64,000 nucleotides of DNA from JAWLAT01 sp041395325 (GCA_041395325.1 JAWLAT010000024.1:1-64000); one strand, 5' to 3'. Positions 10,001 through 19,097 are shown, counted from the stretch's first letter. Notes: a model not told the origin generated them from the sequence alone. Numbers and translations are program-made.

Positions 10001-10813
10001 GACGCCCGCAAGGACGAGGACGCCGCGCTGGTCAAGACGGCCAAGTCGCAGTTCAGCAGCGCGCGCAAGGAACTCAAGCAGGTGCTCGACCTGCAAACGG
10101 CTCGGTTGTACGAAGCCATGTGCGTGCAGCGGCGCTGGCCGGTGGCGGACTGGCGGCAGTATCTGCAGCGCCACCCCATCGTCGGTCGATTGCTGCAACG
10201 ACTGATCTGGTGCGAGCACGCGGCGGCCGACGTGCGGCTGTTCCGGCCGACCGAAGATGGCAGTCTGCTGGACGCCGACGACGAGGAAATCGCCCTGCGC
10301 GAGGACGCGGTCATCGGTCTCGCGCATGCCGCGCTGATGTCCACAGCGGACGAGGCGATCTGGCAGCGTCATCTGCGTGACTACAAGATCAAGCCGCTGT
10401 TTCCCCAGTTGGCCCGGCCATTGCCGCCAGACGCAGGCAGCGATGCGGTCGCCATCAACGACCGCGAAGGCTGGAGCGCCGACACCTTCGGATTCCGCGG
10501 TGCCTTCACCAAGCTGGGCTATCAGCGCGCCCAGGCCGAGGATGGCGGCTTCTTCTACGAGTACGGCAAGAGTTTCGTCAGTGCCGGCATCCGGGTGGTG
10601 ATCGAATTCACCGGCAACACGCTGCCGGAGGAAAACGTCGCCGCCAGCCTCAAGCAGCTGTGTTTCCGCGCCCTGGCAGCCGGTGAATTGAGCGACGGCA
10701 TGCCGTTGGGCGAAGTGCCGCCAGTGCTGCTGGCTGAAGCCTGGGCCGACTATCACAAGGTCGCCGCCTGCGGCGCCTTCGATCCGCACTGGGAGAGCAA
10801 CAGTCCATGGTGA
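7025..10813 (+). CDS. DUF4132 protein, YehI/MolR-like, first gene of a MoxR-VWA operon
   Basis: A very large protein (1262 residues), cytoplasmic by appearance. Most of it is helical repeat-like sequence (HEAT-like stretches around residues 200-340 and 580-720). The C-terminal ~220 residues match DUF4132, with the typical LYEAMCVQRRWPVADWRQYL and IVGRLLQRLIWCEHA. DUF4132 is shared with E. coli YehI and relatives (MolR family). Start at 7025 (MSLWSRF) was chosen because upstream in-frame codons give no domain and no better ribosome site. It overlaps the AAA+ gene by 7 bp. Its position suggests a scaffold or substrate-binding partner of the AAA/VWA pair; that role is inference. Confidence 0.8.
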   Translation: MSLWSRFTEMLKNAVPGTGPLAALSDSLAPLDLLQSGLADQARRYVLDGDQPQCLQAVGAQPQAFEALGSPGMAYFVQANRQLSKAAARSAASRRRYYARAQDTELPLELLRRLGLLLAASDRGKQVLRPETPLPDWIHVLLMDGALRENDRWSLSLLGTVESPDQKGLALPLSVDLLQRLLALDELGQAALSLLLFERKGLSEWEAKTYDPLLHLADLPGWLDANQAGLDTLPAQLSAVGRLQLARVLVRPEVARAHAGLLVRLAVDSSKSTREMAATGLHHLSIDVCASELQAQFQRSSQATERALAAELLARAQGEAALPWLTQMRLNETSKVVLEALDRALSRGEAAQDSQALSLPEAAPPPVLEDQPLGEEVRQILLQNLNEMLANANAAAERETADKAAGKQVWGHAARQLKELQKLKPGHLDDALRRLNGELEPREVPKGVTGAVLDQLRGQELRHEVSQLLMHKQRIFSRPEFGLLHILRAVRLGHWRSLNRFWQDWHFQTWLQRRDRATLDLRTIAAALDRLNWPRRLLAGTCLIDSYASQYPMDQLPTAAIWPFFAEHPEFIDEGLGLRPSAAKERYEGFDLGLTLRVLACFPQPLPAWIPRLLELALGENKTHRHAAQQILSGLPDLGPRVLQACSSGKQELRLVAVRWLVQLDYREAAGALRNLLAKESKEVVRAELLAALEAFGEDISQALSPASLLAEARKGLKSKLPKDIEWFAFDALPALQWRDGSAVAAELPRWWVVLATKLKNPGGNPLLNRYLSLLAEDSAAAFGRSVLAQFISQDSRQPTLAEGEAYAAEHVDARWTQIEQWARRHPEYYGGYTRERVYNELRNEKTGVYLGSAIGAKGLLALIGRVPGHELSSTIAQFMRDHYTRRAQIEALLEGMANSDDPAAIQLLLAVSRRHRTASVQTRARTLVDQIAERLGWSAEELADRTIPSAGLEESGIGTLDYGSRQFTMRLGADGKLELRNAEDKLIKALPDARKDEDAALVKTAKSQFSSARKELKQVLDLQTARLYEAMCVQRRWPVADWRQYLQRHPIVGRLLQRLIWCEHAAADVRLFRPTEDGSLLDADDEEIALREDAVIGLAHAALMSTADEAIWQRHLRDYKIKPLFPQLARPLPPDAGSDAVAINDREGWSADTFGFRGAFTKLGYQRAQAEDGGFFYEYGKSFVSAGIRVVIEFTGNTLPEENVAASLKQLCFRALAAGELSDGMPLGEVPPVLLAEAWADYHKVAACGAFDPHWESNSPW

Positions 10814-11904
10814 ACAGCGCCGACGCCGCGCGATTGCCGGCCGAACAACGCCATGCCGAGGAACTCCAGCGCCTGGCCGAACAGGACCGCGACCCCAAAC
10901 CCACCGGCTGGCGCCTGTCGCCACGGGCGGTACGCCGATTCATCGTCGGTGATGGCCAGTTGGGCATCGCGCGCAAGTTCTATGGCGACGACCCGCTGGT
11001 CGATCGCGCCATCGTCAGCCTGATGGGCCATCAGGGGCTGTTGCTGGTGGGCGAGCCCGGCACCGCCAAGTCGCTGCTGTCCGAGCTGCTGGCGGCGGCG
11101 ATCAGCGGCGACTCCGGTCTGACCGTGCAAGGCACGGCCGGCACCAGCGAGGATCATCTGAAGTACAGCTGGAACTACGCCCTGCTGCTGGCAGAGGGAC
11201 CCAGCCCGCGGGCTCTGGTGCCTTCACCGGTGTACCAGGCCATGGCGGCTGGGCAGATCGTGCGCATCGAGGAGATCACCCGCTGCGCGCCGGAGATCCA
11301 GGACGTACTGATCTCGCTGCTGTCGGACAAGCAGATGATCGTTCCGGAACTGGGTGAATCCGGTCGCTTGATGGCCCGGCGCGGCTTCAATGTCATCGGC
11401 ACGGCCAATCTGCGCGACCGCGGCGTGCACGAGATGTCGGCGGCCCTGAAACGCCGCTTCAACTTCGAAACGGTGCTGCCGCTGCGTGACCATGAGTTCG
11501 AAACCACGCTGGTGCTCGAACGGGTACAGCGCGAGTTGGCCGGCAGTGGCGAACAGGTCCGCGTCGAGCGTGACGTCATTGCGTTGCTGACCACGACCTT
11601 CGCCGAACTGCGCGCCGGGACGACCCGCGAAGGGACGCCGATCAAGACCCCGGGGGCGGTGATGTCCACCGCCGAGGCCGTCAATGTGGCCTACGCCGCC
11701 GCCCTGCAGGCCGCGCATTTCGGCGACGGCCAGCTGGGTCCGGCCGAACTGGCCCAGCAGCTCAAGGGCGTGGCGCTGAAGGATGACCCGGATGACGTGC
11801 GCCTGCTGCGCCATTACTTCGACACGGTGACCCGCGAACGGGCTCGCAACGGCGGCTTGTGGAAGCGCTTTCACGAGGCGGCCCGACAGCTCTGGGGCAA
11901 CTGA
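10807..11904 (+). CDS. MoxR-type AAA+ ATPase, YehL-like
   Basis: A 365-residue AAA+ ATPase of the MoxR class. Walker A is GEPGTAKS (residues 82-89), Walker B is IVRIEE followed by ITR (151-158), sensor 1 is in IGTANLRDRG (Asn201) and the arginine-finger region is ALKRRFNFE. The long N-terminal extension and the neighbours fit the YehL subfamily of MoxR proteins. MoxR ATPases typically act with VWA-domain partners as chaperone-like remodelers, and this operon supplies one. The start overlaps the DUF4132 gene by 7 bp, with GGAG 11 bases upstream. Confidence 0.9.
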   Translation: MVNSADAARLPAEQRHAEELQRLAEQDRDPKPTGWRLSPRAVRRFIVGDGQLGIARKFYGDDPLVDRAIVSLMGHQGLLLVGEPGTAKSLLSELLAAAISGDSGLTVQGTAGTSEDHLKYSWNYALLLAEGPSPRALVPSPVYQAMAAGQIVRIEEITRCAPEIQDVLISLLSDKQMIVPELGESGRLMARRGFNVIGTANLRDRGVHEMSAALKRRFNFETVLPLRDHEFETTLVLERVQRELAGSGEQVRVERDVIALLTTTFAELRAGTTREGTPIKTPGAVMSTAEAVNVAYAAALQAAHFGDGQLGPAELAQQLKGVALKDDPDDVRLLRHYFDTVTRERARNGGLWKRFHEAARQLWGN

Positions 11905-11912
11905 GCGAACGC

Positions 11913-14312
11913 ATGTCGCGGCCCGACTCGGTCGAACTGCCCGCGCGACTGGCGGCCGCCCAATTGGCCCTGCACGCCGGTCCACTTTTTTTTGCACCGG
12001 TGCGCCATCACAGCCCCGCCTGCGCGCTGGCGCTGGCCGCCATGCTCGACGAACTGCAGCCGGCACACATCCTTGTCGAGGGACCGCCGACGCTGCAGGG
12101 CCTGTTGCCCCTGCTGCGCGATCCTCAGGCGCAGCCGCCACTGGCGGTGCTGGTTCAGGCCGCGGACGGGCCAGGCAGTTTCTATCCGCTGTGTGAACAC
12201 AGCCCCGAATGGGTGGCGCTGCGCTGGCAGGGCCGGGAGCCTCACGAGCTGCAGTTCATCGACCTGCCCTGGTCGGCCCGCAGTGGCGATAACGACGGCG
12301 AGTCGGTGCAGCTGGACAGTCTGCAGGCGGAGCGGCAACTGGCGCACAGCCGCTACGTCGCCGAGTTGGCCCGACGCAGCGGCTGCCGCGATCACGACGA
12401 GCTGTGGGAGCACAGCTTCGAGCTGCGCCAGCCCGAGGATCTGCGCCGCTGGCGCGACCACTTCGCCCAGGTGCATGCCTGGTGCGCCTACGCACGACTG
12501 GACTGCAGCACCGAGGAACTGGAGGCCGAGGGGCATCTGGCGCGGGAAGCCTGCATGCTGGGGCACCTGCGACGGGTTCTGGGCGACGGCCCTGACCGCC
12601 CGATCGTCGTGGTCACGGGTGGTTTCCACACCCTGGGCCTGATCGAAGGTCTGGCCGCGCCGGGACCGCACGGCCGTCGCATGGCCCCTGACAGCGACCG
12701 CAGCTGGCTGGTCCGTTACAGCTTCGATCGACTGGACGCCCTCAATGGCTACGCCGCCGGCATGCCGGCACCGGGATGGCAGCTGCGGCTGTGGCAGGCC
12801 TGGCAGTCCGGCGACTCGGCGCCATGGCGGTCGGTGGCGCTGCAGAGTCTGCTGCAATTCGCCGCCGAGCAGCGACCGCTGGGTTCGGACGGCCTGTCGA
12901 CCGCCGATCTGCAGGCGGCCTTGCTGCAGGCGGAACGGCTGGCGCAACTGCGCGGCCATCCGGGACCCGGTCGCCAGGATCTGCTCGATGCCGCCACCTC
13001 CTGTCTGCTCAAGCAGGCGATCGACGAAGGCGGACAGGGGATGCTGCGGGCCTTGCAGCGATCGCTGGCCGGTCACGCGCTCGGCGACATTCCGGCCTCG
13101 GCCAGTTCACCGCCGCTGCTGGAACAGGCGCGCGCCGAAGCGCGTGGCCTGGGCCTGCGTCTGGACGACACCCAGGTGCGTTTGAGTGAGCTGGACCTGT
13201 ACCGCAAACCCCGGCACCGCGCCCGCAGTCGCTATTTTCAGCGCATGGATTACCTCGGCACCGGCCTGGCCGAATGGCAAGGCGGGCCGGATCTGGTCCA
13301 TGGCATCGACCCCGGCCGCCTGCACGAGCGCTGGCGCTATGCCTGGACGCCGGCGGTGGAGGCTCGACTGCTGGAACTGTCGAGCGAGGGAACCCGCCTG
13401 ACCGAAGTGGCCCTGCGCAAGCTGTTGGCCGAGGAAGCCGCCCTGGAGGCCCAGGGTCAGGCCCGCAGCGCCCGCGCCGCGGTTGCCCTGCTCATGCGCG
13501 GTTGTGTGCTCGGCCTGCATCAGGCGCTGCCGCGCCTGATCGAGCTGGTCGCCCGTCACGCACGTGAGGACGCGCAGCTGCCATCACTGGCGCAGGCCGC
13601 GGGTGTGCTGCAGCAACTGCTGGGCAGCAGCGCGCTGCAGGAGCACTTGCAGACGCCGTCACTGGGGCCCTTGCAGCACCTGCTGTGGCAGCAAGCACTG
13701 CTGCAACTGCCCACACTGGCCGGCGCGGCTGAAGCAGCCGAGCCCGAACTCATTGATGCCCTGCTGGCGCTGCGCGGTGTCTGGCAGCATCAGGCGGCGC
13801 CCGATGCGCTGTGGCTGGACCATCTGCACGAACTGGCCAGACAGCCCGAAGTTGCCCCCGGCATCGCCGCTGCCTGTACCGCGCTGCTGTCGCTGGATCA
13901 ACAGGGCAGCGCGACGGCGCTGCTGGCTGAACAGTTGCAGCGGCATTTCGGTGTGGGTGCCGACCCGCTCGATGCGGTGCGCTATCTGCGCGGATTGCTG
14001 CGGGTGTCCCCGGCGCTGCTGCTGGGCCAGCCCGCCCTGCTGCAGGCCCTCGATGCCTGCCTCGCGCGCTGGGAGGACAGCGAATTCCTGCGCTATCTGC
14101 CGGAGCTGCGCCAGGCCTTCACCTATCTCAAGCCTTTCGAAACCGAGCGGATCGCCCGTCAGGTCGCCGCTCAGCACGACAGCCAGCTCGACCTCAGCAT
14201 CGGCCACGAACACTTCACCGCCGAGGAGGTGCAGCTGGGTCTGCAGGTGGATCAGCAGCTGGGGGCTCTGCTGGAGCGGGCCGGCTGGCTGGGGGCCCCC
14301 ACCCATGACTGA
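11913..14312 (+). CDS. DUF5682 family protein, YehM-like
   Basis: A 799-residue protein with no signal peptide. The N-terminus has the family-type FAPVRHHSPACALALAAML and ILVEGPP, and later IVVVTGGFHTLGLIEG, which together point to the DUF5682/YehM family; no enzymatic function is established. The middle and C-terminal parts are Leu- and Gln-rich helical repeats. It begins 8 bases after the AAA+ gene and overlaps the VWA gene by 8 bp, so it belongs to the same translational unit. The start at 11913 is taken because the upstream codons lie in the end of the AAA+ gene. Confidence 0.82.
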   Translation: MSRPDSVELPARLAAAQLALHAGPLFFAPVRHHSPACALALAAMLDELQPAHILVEGPPTLQGLLPLLRDPQAQPPLAVLVQAADGPGSFYPLCEHSPEWVALRWQGREPHELQFIDLPWSARSGDNDGESVQLDSLQAERQLAHSRYVAELARRSGCRDHDELWEHSFELRQPEDLRRWRDHFAQVHAWCAYARLDCSTEELEAEGHLAREACMLGHLRRVLGDGPDRPIVVVTGGFHTLGLIEGLAAPGPHGRRMAPDSDRSWLVRYSFDRLDALNGYAAGMPAPGWQLRLWQAWQSGDSAPWRSVALQSLLQFAAEQRPLGSDGLSTADLQAALLQAERLAQLRGHPGPGRQDLLDAATSCLLKQAIDEGGQGMLRALQRSLAGHALGDIPASASSPPLLEQARAEARGLGLRLDDTQVRLSELDLYRKPRHRARSRYFQRMDYLGTGLAEWQGGPDLVHGIDPGRLHERWRYAWTPAVEARLLELSSEGTRLTEVALRKLLAEEAALEAQGQARSARAAVALLMRGCVLGLHQALPRLIELVARHAREDAQLPSLAQAAGVLQQLLGSSALQEHLQTPSLGPLQHLLWQQALLQLPTLAGAAEAAEPELIDALLALRGVWQHQAAPDALWLDHLHELARQPEVAPGIAAACTALLSLDQQGSATALLAEQLQRHFGVGADPLDAVRYLRGLLRVSPALLLGQPALLQALDACLARWEDSEFLRYLPELRQAFTYLKPFETERIARQVAAQHDSQLDLSIGHEHFTAEEVQLGLQVDQQLGALLERAGWLGAPTHD

Positions 14313-15429
14313 CGCTATGCTCAAGCGCTGGCGCCTGCTGCTCGGTCAGTACGCCAGCATCCCGCTGGCGCACGCCGGCTTTGATCGCGCCGACTGGCAA
14401 ATGGAGCAGTGCCTGGATTTTCTGTACGGCCGCGAGTACGAGCGGCGGGATCTGGCGCGCCGCGGCCCTCGTGCGGGCAGTCTGGACGGCAGCCAGCTGA
14501 AGGCGTTGGACTGGCTGCAGCGGGCGCGCCGGCTGTTTCCCCGCGACACCTTCGAGCGCGTCCAGGCACAGGCGCTGGACCGCTACGGCATGACCGAACT
14601 GCTCAGCGACCCGGCCACGCTGGCCCAGCTCAGCCCGGACCCGGCGCTGGCGCGGGCGCTGCTGGGCATGCGCGGCCGGATGTCGCCGGACCTGCAACAG
14701 GCCGCGCGCAGCCTGATCCGGCGCATCGTGCAGCAGCTGACCGAACGCTTGCGACCTCAGTTGTTGCAGGCCTTGACTGGTCGCCGGCACGCGCAGCGGC
14801 GCAGCCAGCACGCCTGCGCACAGAATTTCGACTGGCAAGGAACCATTCGCGCCAATCTGCGCCATTACGACCGCGAGCGCCGGCAGTTGCTGATCGAACG
14901 GCCCCGCTTCGTCGCTCGTCAGCGGCGGCGCCTGAACTGGGATGTGATCCTGCTGGTCGATCAGTCCGGCTCAATGGTCGACTCGGTGATGCACAGCGCC
15001 ATCATGGCGAGCATTCTCGCCAGCCTGCCTGGCGTACGCCCGCGCCTGTTGCTGTTCGATACCGCCGTCGTGGATCTGAGTCATCTGGCCGCCGACCCGG
15101 TCGAGGTATTGATGACCGTCCAGCTCGGAGGCGGCACCAACATCGGCAAGGCCATGCGGGTGGCCGAAGGACTGGTCCAGCAACCGCAGCGCACCGTCAT
15201 CGCGCTGATCAGCGACTTCTGCGAAGGCGCCACGCCGACGCCGCTGTTGCAGACCGTCAGCCGACTGACCGAAGCGCGGGTGAAACTGCTCGGCCTGGCT
15301 GCGCTGGATGACCAGCAGGAACCCGCCTACGACCACGATCTGGCCAGTCGACTGGTGGCCCGGGGCATGCCGATCGCGGCGTTGACGCCACAGCGCTTTG
15401 CCGAATGGCTGGCCGAGGTCATCCAATGA
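14305..15429 (+). CDS. VWA-domain protein, YehP-like
   Basis: A 374-residue protein. Residues 1-205 form a helical, basic N-terminal region (with several RxR clusters), and residues ~212-374 a von Willebrand A domain. The metal-binding MIDAS is complete: DQSGS (D219, S221, S223), T278 in GGGTNIG, and D304 in LISDFCEG. VWA proteins paired with MoxR ATPases are thought to present metal-dependent adhesion or substrate recognition to the ATPase. It overlaps the previous gene by 8 bp and the next by an ATGA junction. Confidence 0.9.
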   Translation: MTDAMLKRWRLLLGQYASIPLAHAGFDRADWQMEQCLDFLYGREYERRDLARRGPRAGSLDGSQLKALDWLQRARRLFPRDTFERVQAQALDRYGMTELLSDPATLAQLSPDPALARALLGMRGRMSPDLQQAARSLIRRIVQQLTERLRPQLLQALTGRRHAQRRSQHACAQNFDWQGTIRANLRHYDRERRQLLIERPRFVARQRRRLNWDVILLVDQSGSMVDSVMHSAIMASILASLPGVRPRLLLFDTAVVDLSHLAADPVEVLMTVQLGGGTNIGKAMRVAEGLVQQPQRTVIALISDFCEGATPTPLLQTVSRLTEARVKLLGLAALDDQQEPAYDHDLASRLVARGMPIAALTPQRFAEWLAEVIQ

Positions 15430-17531
15430 CGGCGCGGCGCGAACACTGGCAGGCCCTGCTGGCGCTGGATGCCGACACGCTGACCGAATTGGCCGGTGCC
15501 GGACTGCTGCGCCGTGGTCTGAAGGAGCTGGAAGCGGGCCAGGTGCTGCCCGGTGAGGAGGACGGTCAGTTCGAGGTCGACGGTCAGCGTGTCCAGCTGG
15601 ACCCGCGTGGCTGGGCACACGCCCGCTGCAGCTGTCCGGCGCCGCACTGGTGCAAGCATCGCATCGCCGCGATCCTGGCCCTGCAGCAACAGGCCGAGCA
15701 GGCGCAACCTGTCGCCATCGCGCCGGTGGAGGTGGATTCGGCCGAGCCGGACCCGGTCATGGCGAACGCGATTCCGACGGGTTCCAGCGCCGCCCCGGCC
15801 AGCGACGACTCGGCGGCGGAATCCGCCCTCCTGGCCGAACTCGCCGAACTGGATCCGTTGCACTGTCTGCGTCTGGCCGGCAGTGCTGCGCGACAGCGGC
15901 TGCCACGCCTGCTGGCACAGATCGACGGTGTTCGCTGGGTGGTCCGACCCGGCAGTCTGCGGATCGAGCTCGATGGGCTGGAGCAGGTCGTCAGTTACCT
16001 CCGTCACGGCGGTTGGGCCGGCATGCATTGCGAAGGATCCGCCTCCAGCCAGGCCGCGTTGAAGCTCGCTGCGCTGTGGGCCTTTTGGCGGCAGAACGGC
16101 CGCCCGTTGCCGGATTCACAAGCTCGGCCCGGAGACGGCGCGGTCGCATCGACTGAACCGGCGGAGGCGGCAACGGCCCTCCTGCTGCAGACTGTCCAGA
16201 CCGAGCTGCACCGTTGGCTGAGGGCGGGCCTGAGCCAGCTGGCGCCCACCGATCTGGAGCGGATGGCCCGACTGGCCATCGATGCCCGCGCAGATGCGCT
16301 GCCGGCGCTGGCCGGGCGGCTGCGCCAACTGGTCGACAGCGGGCGCCGCCTGCGCGCTCGCGACGATCAGATCGACGAAGGCGCGTTGCTGCGCGAGTTG
16401 GCCGGTTGCCAGGCGTGGTGCAGCACGATGCTCGGCGCGGACGTGGATGGACGGCGACAACTCGCCGGCGGCCCGCGCCGCTTTGTCGAGCAGGAGGTGG
16501 CGCTGGACCTGCTGGTCGCTGGCGCGCACTGGTGGACCCGCCCGGGCGGAGCGCGCGGCTTGAGCGTGCTGCTCTGGGATGAGCGGGCGCGGCGGCTGCG
16601 CCGCTGCAGCCAGGCGCGCGGTGATGGCGCCGATCTGTCCTTCACCCGCGCGGCCATCTGGTCGGCGCCGCTGTGGACCGGGCTGGCCAGCCCGGAGCGA
16701 CTGCTGGACAGCGGCCAGTTGCGCCTGCAGCGCGCGCGCCTGAGTGCGGCCGGTGACATCGCGCCCGGATCGGCCGTCGGCGAACTGGGGCAGCGGCCTG
16801 TGGTCCGTGCCACCTCGCCTGGGCTGACGGACTGGGGCGAACTGGGGCAGCAACTGAGCAGCGAGCTGGATCTGTTCGAGACTCGAACCCCCTATCTGCT
16901 GCTGGCGCCGAGCAAGATCCTGCCGCTGCAGCTGGACGAGTTGCATCAGACTTTCTGCTGGCCTCTGGTGGACTCGCAAGGCACGGTACTGACGCTGCGC
17001 TGGCCTTGTGGCGACGAGCATCAGCGGCACAGCCGCATCCTGACGCACTGGAGCGAGCTGCCCGGTCGCAAATGCCTGCTGGTGGCCTGCCAGGAAACCC
17101 CCAGAGCGATGTTGCAGCCGGTCAGCCTGCTGCAGGCCGATGGCCAGCACTGGCGCGTCCGGGCCCTGCAGTACAGCGACGAACCCAAGGGCTTGTCACT
17201 GAGCCACTTGCCAGGGCGGATCGCCCGCATGCTGGCCGAACGACGAGCGCCACCGGCGCTCGCACGCAGCCGCCTGCGCCAGGATCTGCTCGATCCCCTG
17301 CTCGAACGCCTGACCCTGGCGTCCTGTCACGGCCCGCCGGATCCTCGCCGACTGTGCGAATCGGGCGACTGGGGCCAGGCACTGGAGCACGCCGGTCTGC
17401 TGCACGCAGCCGAATACTGGCGGCGTTGGCAGGCCGCCAGTCCGACGACTTCGACCGAGTCCGCGCTGCGGCTGCTCTGGCTGCTGGATCAGAATGCTCG
17501 CCTGCTGGACCTGCACGCGCTGGCCCACTGA
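15426..17531 (+). CDS. SWIM zinc-finger protein, YehQ-like
   Basis: A 701-residue protein with a SWIM zinc finger near the N-terminus (C68, C70, C76, H78 in ARCSCPAPHWCKH). The rest is helical and not assignable by eye. SWIM fingers bind DNA or proteins. E. coli YehQ has the same architecture and sits in the same set of neighbours, which is the main reason for the family call. The ATG overlaps the stop of the VWA gene (ATGA), so expression is coupled. It is the last gene of the five-gene operon and ends 18 bp from the convergent globin-fusion gene. Confidence 0.82.
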   Translation: MTARREHWQALLALDADTLTELAGAGLLRRGLKELEAGQVLPGEEDGQFEVDGQRVQLDPRGWAHARCSCPAPHWCKHRIAAILALQQQAEQAQPVAIAPVEVDSAEPDPVMANAIPTGSSAAPASDDSAAESALLAELAELDPLHCLRLAGSAARQRLPRLLAQIDGVRWVVRPGSLRIELDGLEQVVSYLRHGGWAGMHCEGSASSQAALKLAALWAFWRQNGRPLPDSQARPGDGAVASTEPAEAATALLLQTVQTELHRWLRAGLSQLAPTDLERMARLAIDARADALPALAGRLRQLVDSGRRLRARDDQIDEGALLRELAGCQAWCSTMLGADVDGRRQLAGGPRRFVEQEVALDLLVAGAHWWTRPGGARGLSVLLWDERARRLRRCSQARGDGADLSFTRAAIWSAPLWTGLASPERLLDSGQLRLQRARLSAAGDIAPGSAVGELGQRPVVRATSPGLTDWGELGQQLSSELDLFETRTPYLLLAPSKILPLQLDELHQTFCWPLVDSQGTVLTLRWPCGDEHQRHSRILTHWSELPGRKCLLVACQETPRAMLQPVSLLQADGQHWRVRALQYSDEPKGLSLSHLPGRIARMLAERRAPPALARSRLRQDLLDPLLERLTLASCHGPPDPRRLCESGDWGQALEHAGLLHAAEYWRRWQAASPTTSTESALRLLWLLDQNARLLDLHALAH

Positions 17532-17549
17532 GACGCCGACGAAGCTCGA

Positions 17550-19097
17550 TCAATCCGCTGCCAGCCCGGCACACTGGCGGCAATGCAACTCGCCCAGACG
17601 CTGCACATAGCGGGACGGGCTGCCGGCGGGGATCTCGCTGCCGCAGCGGTCACAGACGGTGTCCAGGTCCAGTCTTTCGACGCTGTCCTGCGGCGCGGGG
17701 AGCATCTGGCCGTCGACGAAGCGTCCCTTAGGCGCGGCCTTGACGATCTCGGCGCGGAACCACTCGTGCAACGCGATCCAGCGCTGGATCAGCGCATCGG
17801 CCAGACCGTGCTCGCGCAGGACCTGTTCGAACAGCGCTTCACGGTGATCGAAGAGCTCATCGGAGATCACCATCCAGTGATGGCCGTTGTGCGGATTGAG
17901 GCCGAAGAAGCTGCGCTCGCCGGAGAACACCTGCGCCAGGAAGGCGTACTGCTTGCCGGCCACATACTCGACCGTCAGCCCGTGGAAGTACGGCGCCAGC
18001 CGTGGGTCGGCGAAGACGCGGGTGTAGAAGTCGCGCAGGATCGGCGTCAGTCGCTTGCCCTGCTCCAATGCCGCCCACAGCGCCGGATCGGGTTCGACCA
18101 GCGCCAGCTTGCGGGCGTCACGGGGGGCCGTGTCATGCGCCAGCACATAGGGATCGGCCTGAATGCGTCCACGGTCGGCACCGTGTCGGATGGCCAGATA
18201 GCGGGCGTCCTCGACCATTGCCGGATGGCCGCAGAGAAAGACCTGTACCTGACGCAGATCGGCAGCTTCACCCAGCGCCTGCAGGGTGATCCGCCCCTGT
18301 GCAACGCCCACCACCGGCGCCTGGCTCAGGCAGGGGTGATAGCGAAAATCCGGGTAGGTGCGCGCCAGCGCGCTCAGCTCGGCGTGCAAGTACAGATCGG
18401 CCGCGTGCCGGCCACCATGGTGGAAGTCGATGCCCGCGGCATGGCCGTCGGCCAGCGCGGCGCGGGCGATGCCGGCCAGCGCACCGGCACCAACACCAGT
18501 GGCCAGCAGCAGCAGCGGGGTCTGCCGCATCGACGGCGCATAGCCCATCTGACCCTGCGGGCCGCGCACGCGCAGCTGCATTCCCGGACGCGCCTCATGC
18601 ACCAGCCAGGAACTGAGCGCACCGCCGGGCAGCGCCCGCACATGGATGCGAAAACCGAAGTCCTCGAAGGGCTGGCTGACCACCGAGTACGGCCGCGCCG
18701 GGGAGTCGGCATCGCGCTGCAGATAGACGTGCTGGCCCGGGGCGGTGTCCAGCGTCTGCATTGGCGCGATGAACAGCTCGGCGATGTCGGCGGCCAGCGG
18801 TCGGACTTCCACGATCTCGGCGGCGACGGTCAGGCTGTCGCGATCGGCCGGCGCCAGTTCGACCTCGCCTTCGGCACGGCACAGGCAGGGCAGGATGTGG
18901 TCGTGCGCGCCGGTCTGCTCGAAGGGCGTCTTGCTGGCGGCGACTTGCCCGGACACCAGCTTCAGCATGCACACCTGGCAGCTGCCACGGCCGCAGGAAT
19001 AGGCGGGTTGTGCGCCCTGGCGCAGCAGCGCCTGCAGGATCGTCTCGCCCTCGCTGGCACGATAGCTGGCACCGCCATAGCGGATCAGTGCGTCCAT
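17550..19097 (-). CDS. Ferredoxin / FAD-NAD reductase / truncated globin / zinc ribbon fusion
   Basis: A 515-residue soluble multidomain protein. In order: a plant-type 2Fe-2S ferredoxin (residues 1-90; C35, C40, C43 and C73); an FNR-like reductase with FAD-binding (RPYSVVSQP) and NAD-binding parts (LLLATGVGAGALAG, VFLCGHPAMVEDA), about 95-320; a truncated-hemoglobin-like domain (about 335-440; FYTRVFADPRLAPYF with the B10 Tyr, and HHWMVISDELFD with the likely proximal His); and a C-terminal CxxC-CxxC zinc ribbon (CDRCG ... CRQC). This is an internally complete NADH-to-heme electron path, consistent with NO dioxygenase or O2/NO chemistry, which remains inference. Start 19097 has AGGGG close upstream; an ATG at 19124 is possible. 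Divergent from mutS. Confidence 0.85.
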   Translation of the reverse strand: MDALIRYGGASYRASEGETILQALLRQGAQPAYSCGRGSCQVCMLKLVSGQVAASKTPFEQTGAHDHILPCLCRAEGEVELAPADRDSLTVAAEIVEVRPLAADIAELFIAPMQTLDTAPGQHVYLQRDADSPARPYSVVSQPFEDFGFRIHVRALPGGALSSWLVHEARPGMQLRVRGPQGQMGYAPSMRQTPLLLLATGVGAGALAGIARAALADGHAAGIDFHHGGRHAADLYLHAELSALARTYPDFRYHPCLSQAPVVGVAQGRITLQALGEAADLRQVQVFLCGHPAMVEDARYLAIRHGADRGRIQADPYVLAHDTAPRDARKLALVEPDPALWAALEQGKRLTPILRDFYTRVFADPRLAPYFHGLTVEYVAGKQYAFLAQVFSGERSFFGLNPHNGHHWMVISDELFDHREALFEQVLREHGLADALIQRWIALHEWFRAEIVKAAPKGRFVDGQMLPAPQDSVERLDLDTVCDRCGSEIPAGSPSRYVQRLGELHCRQCAGLAAD

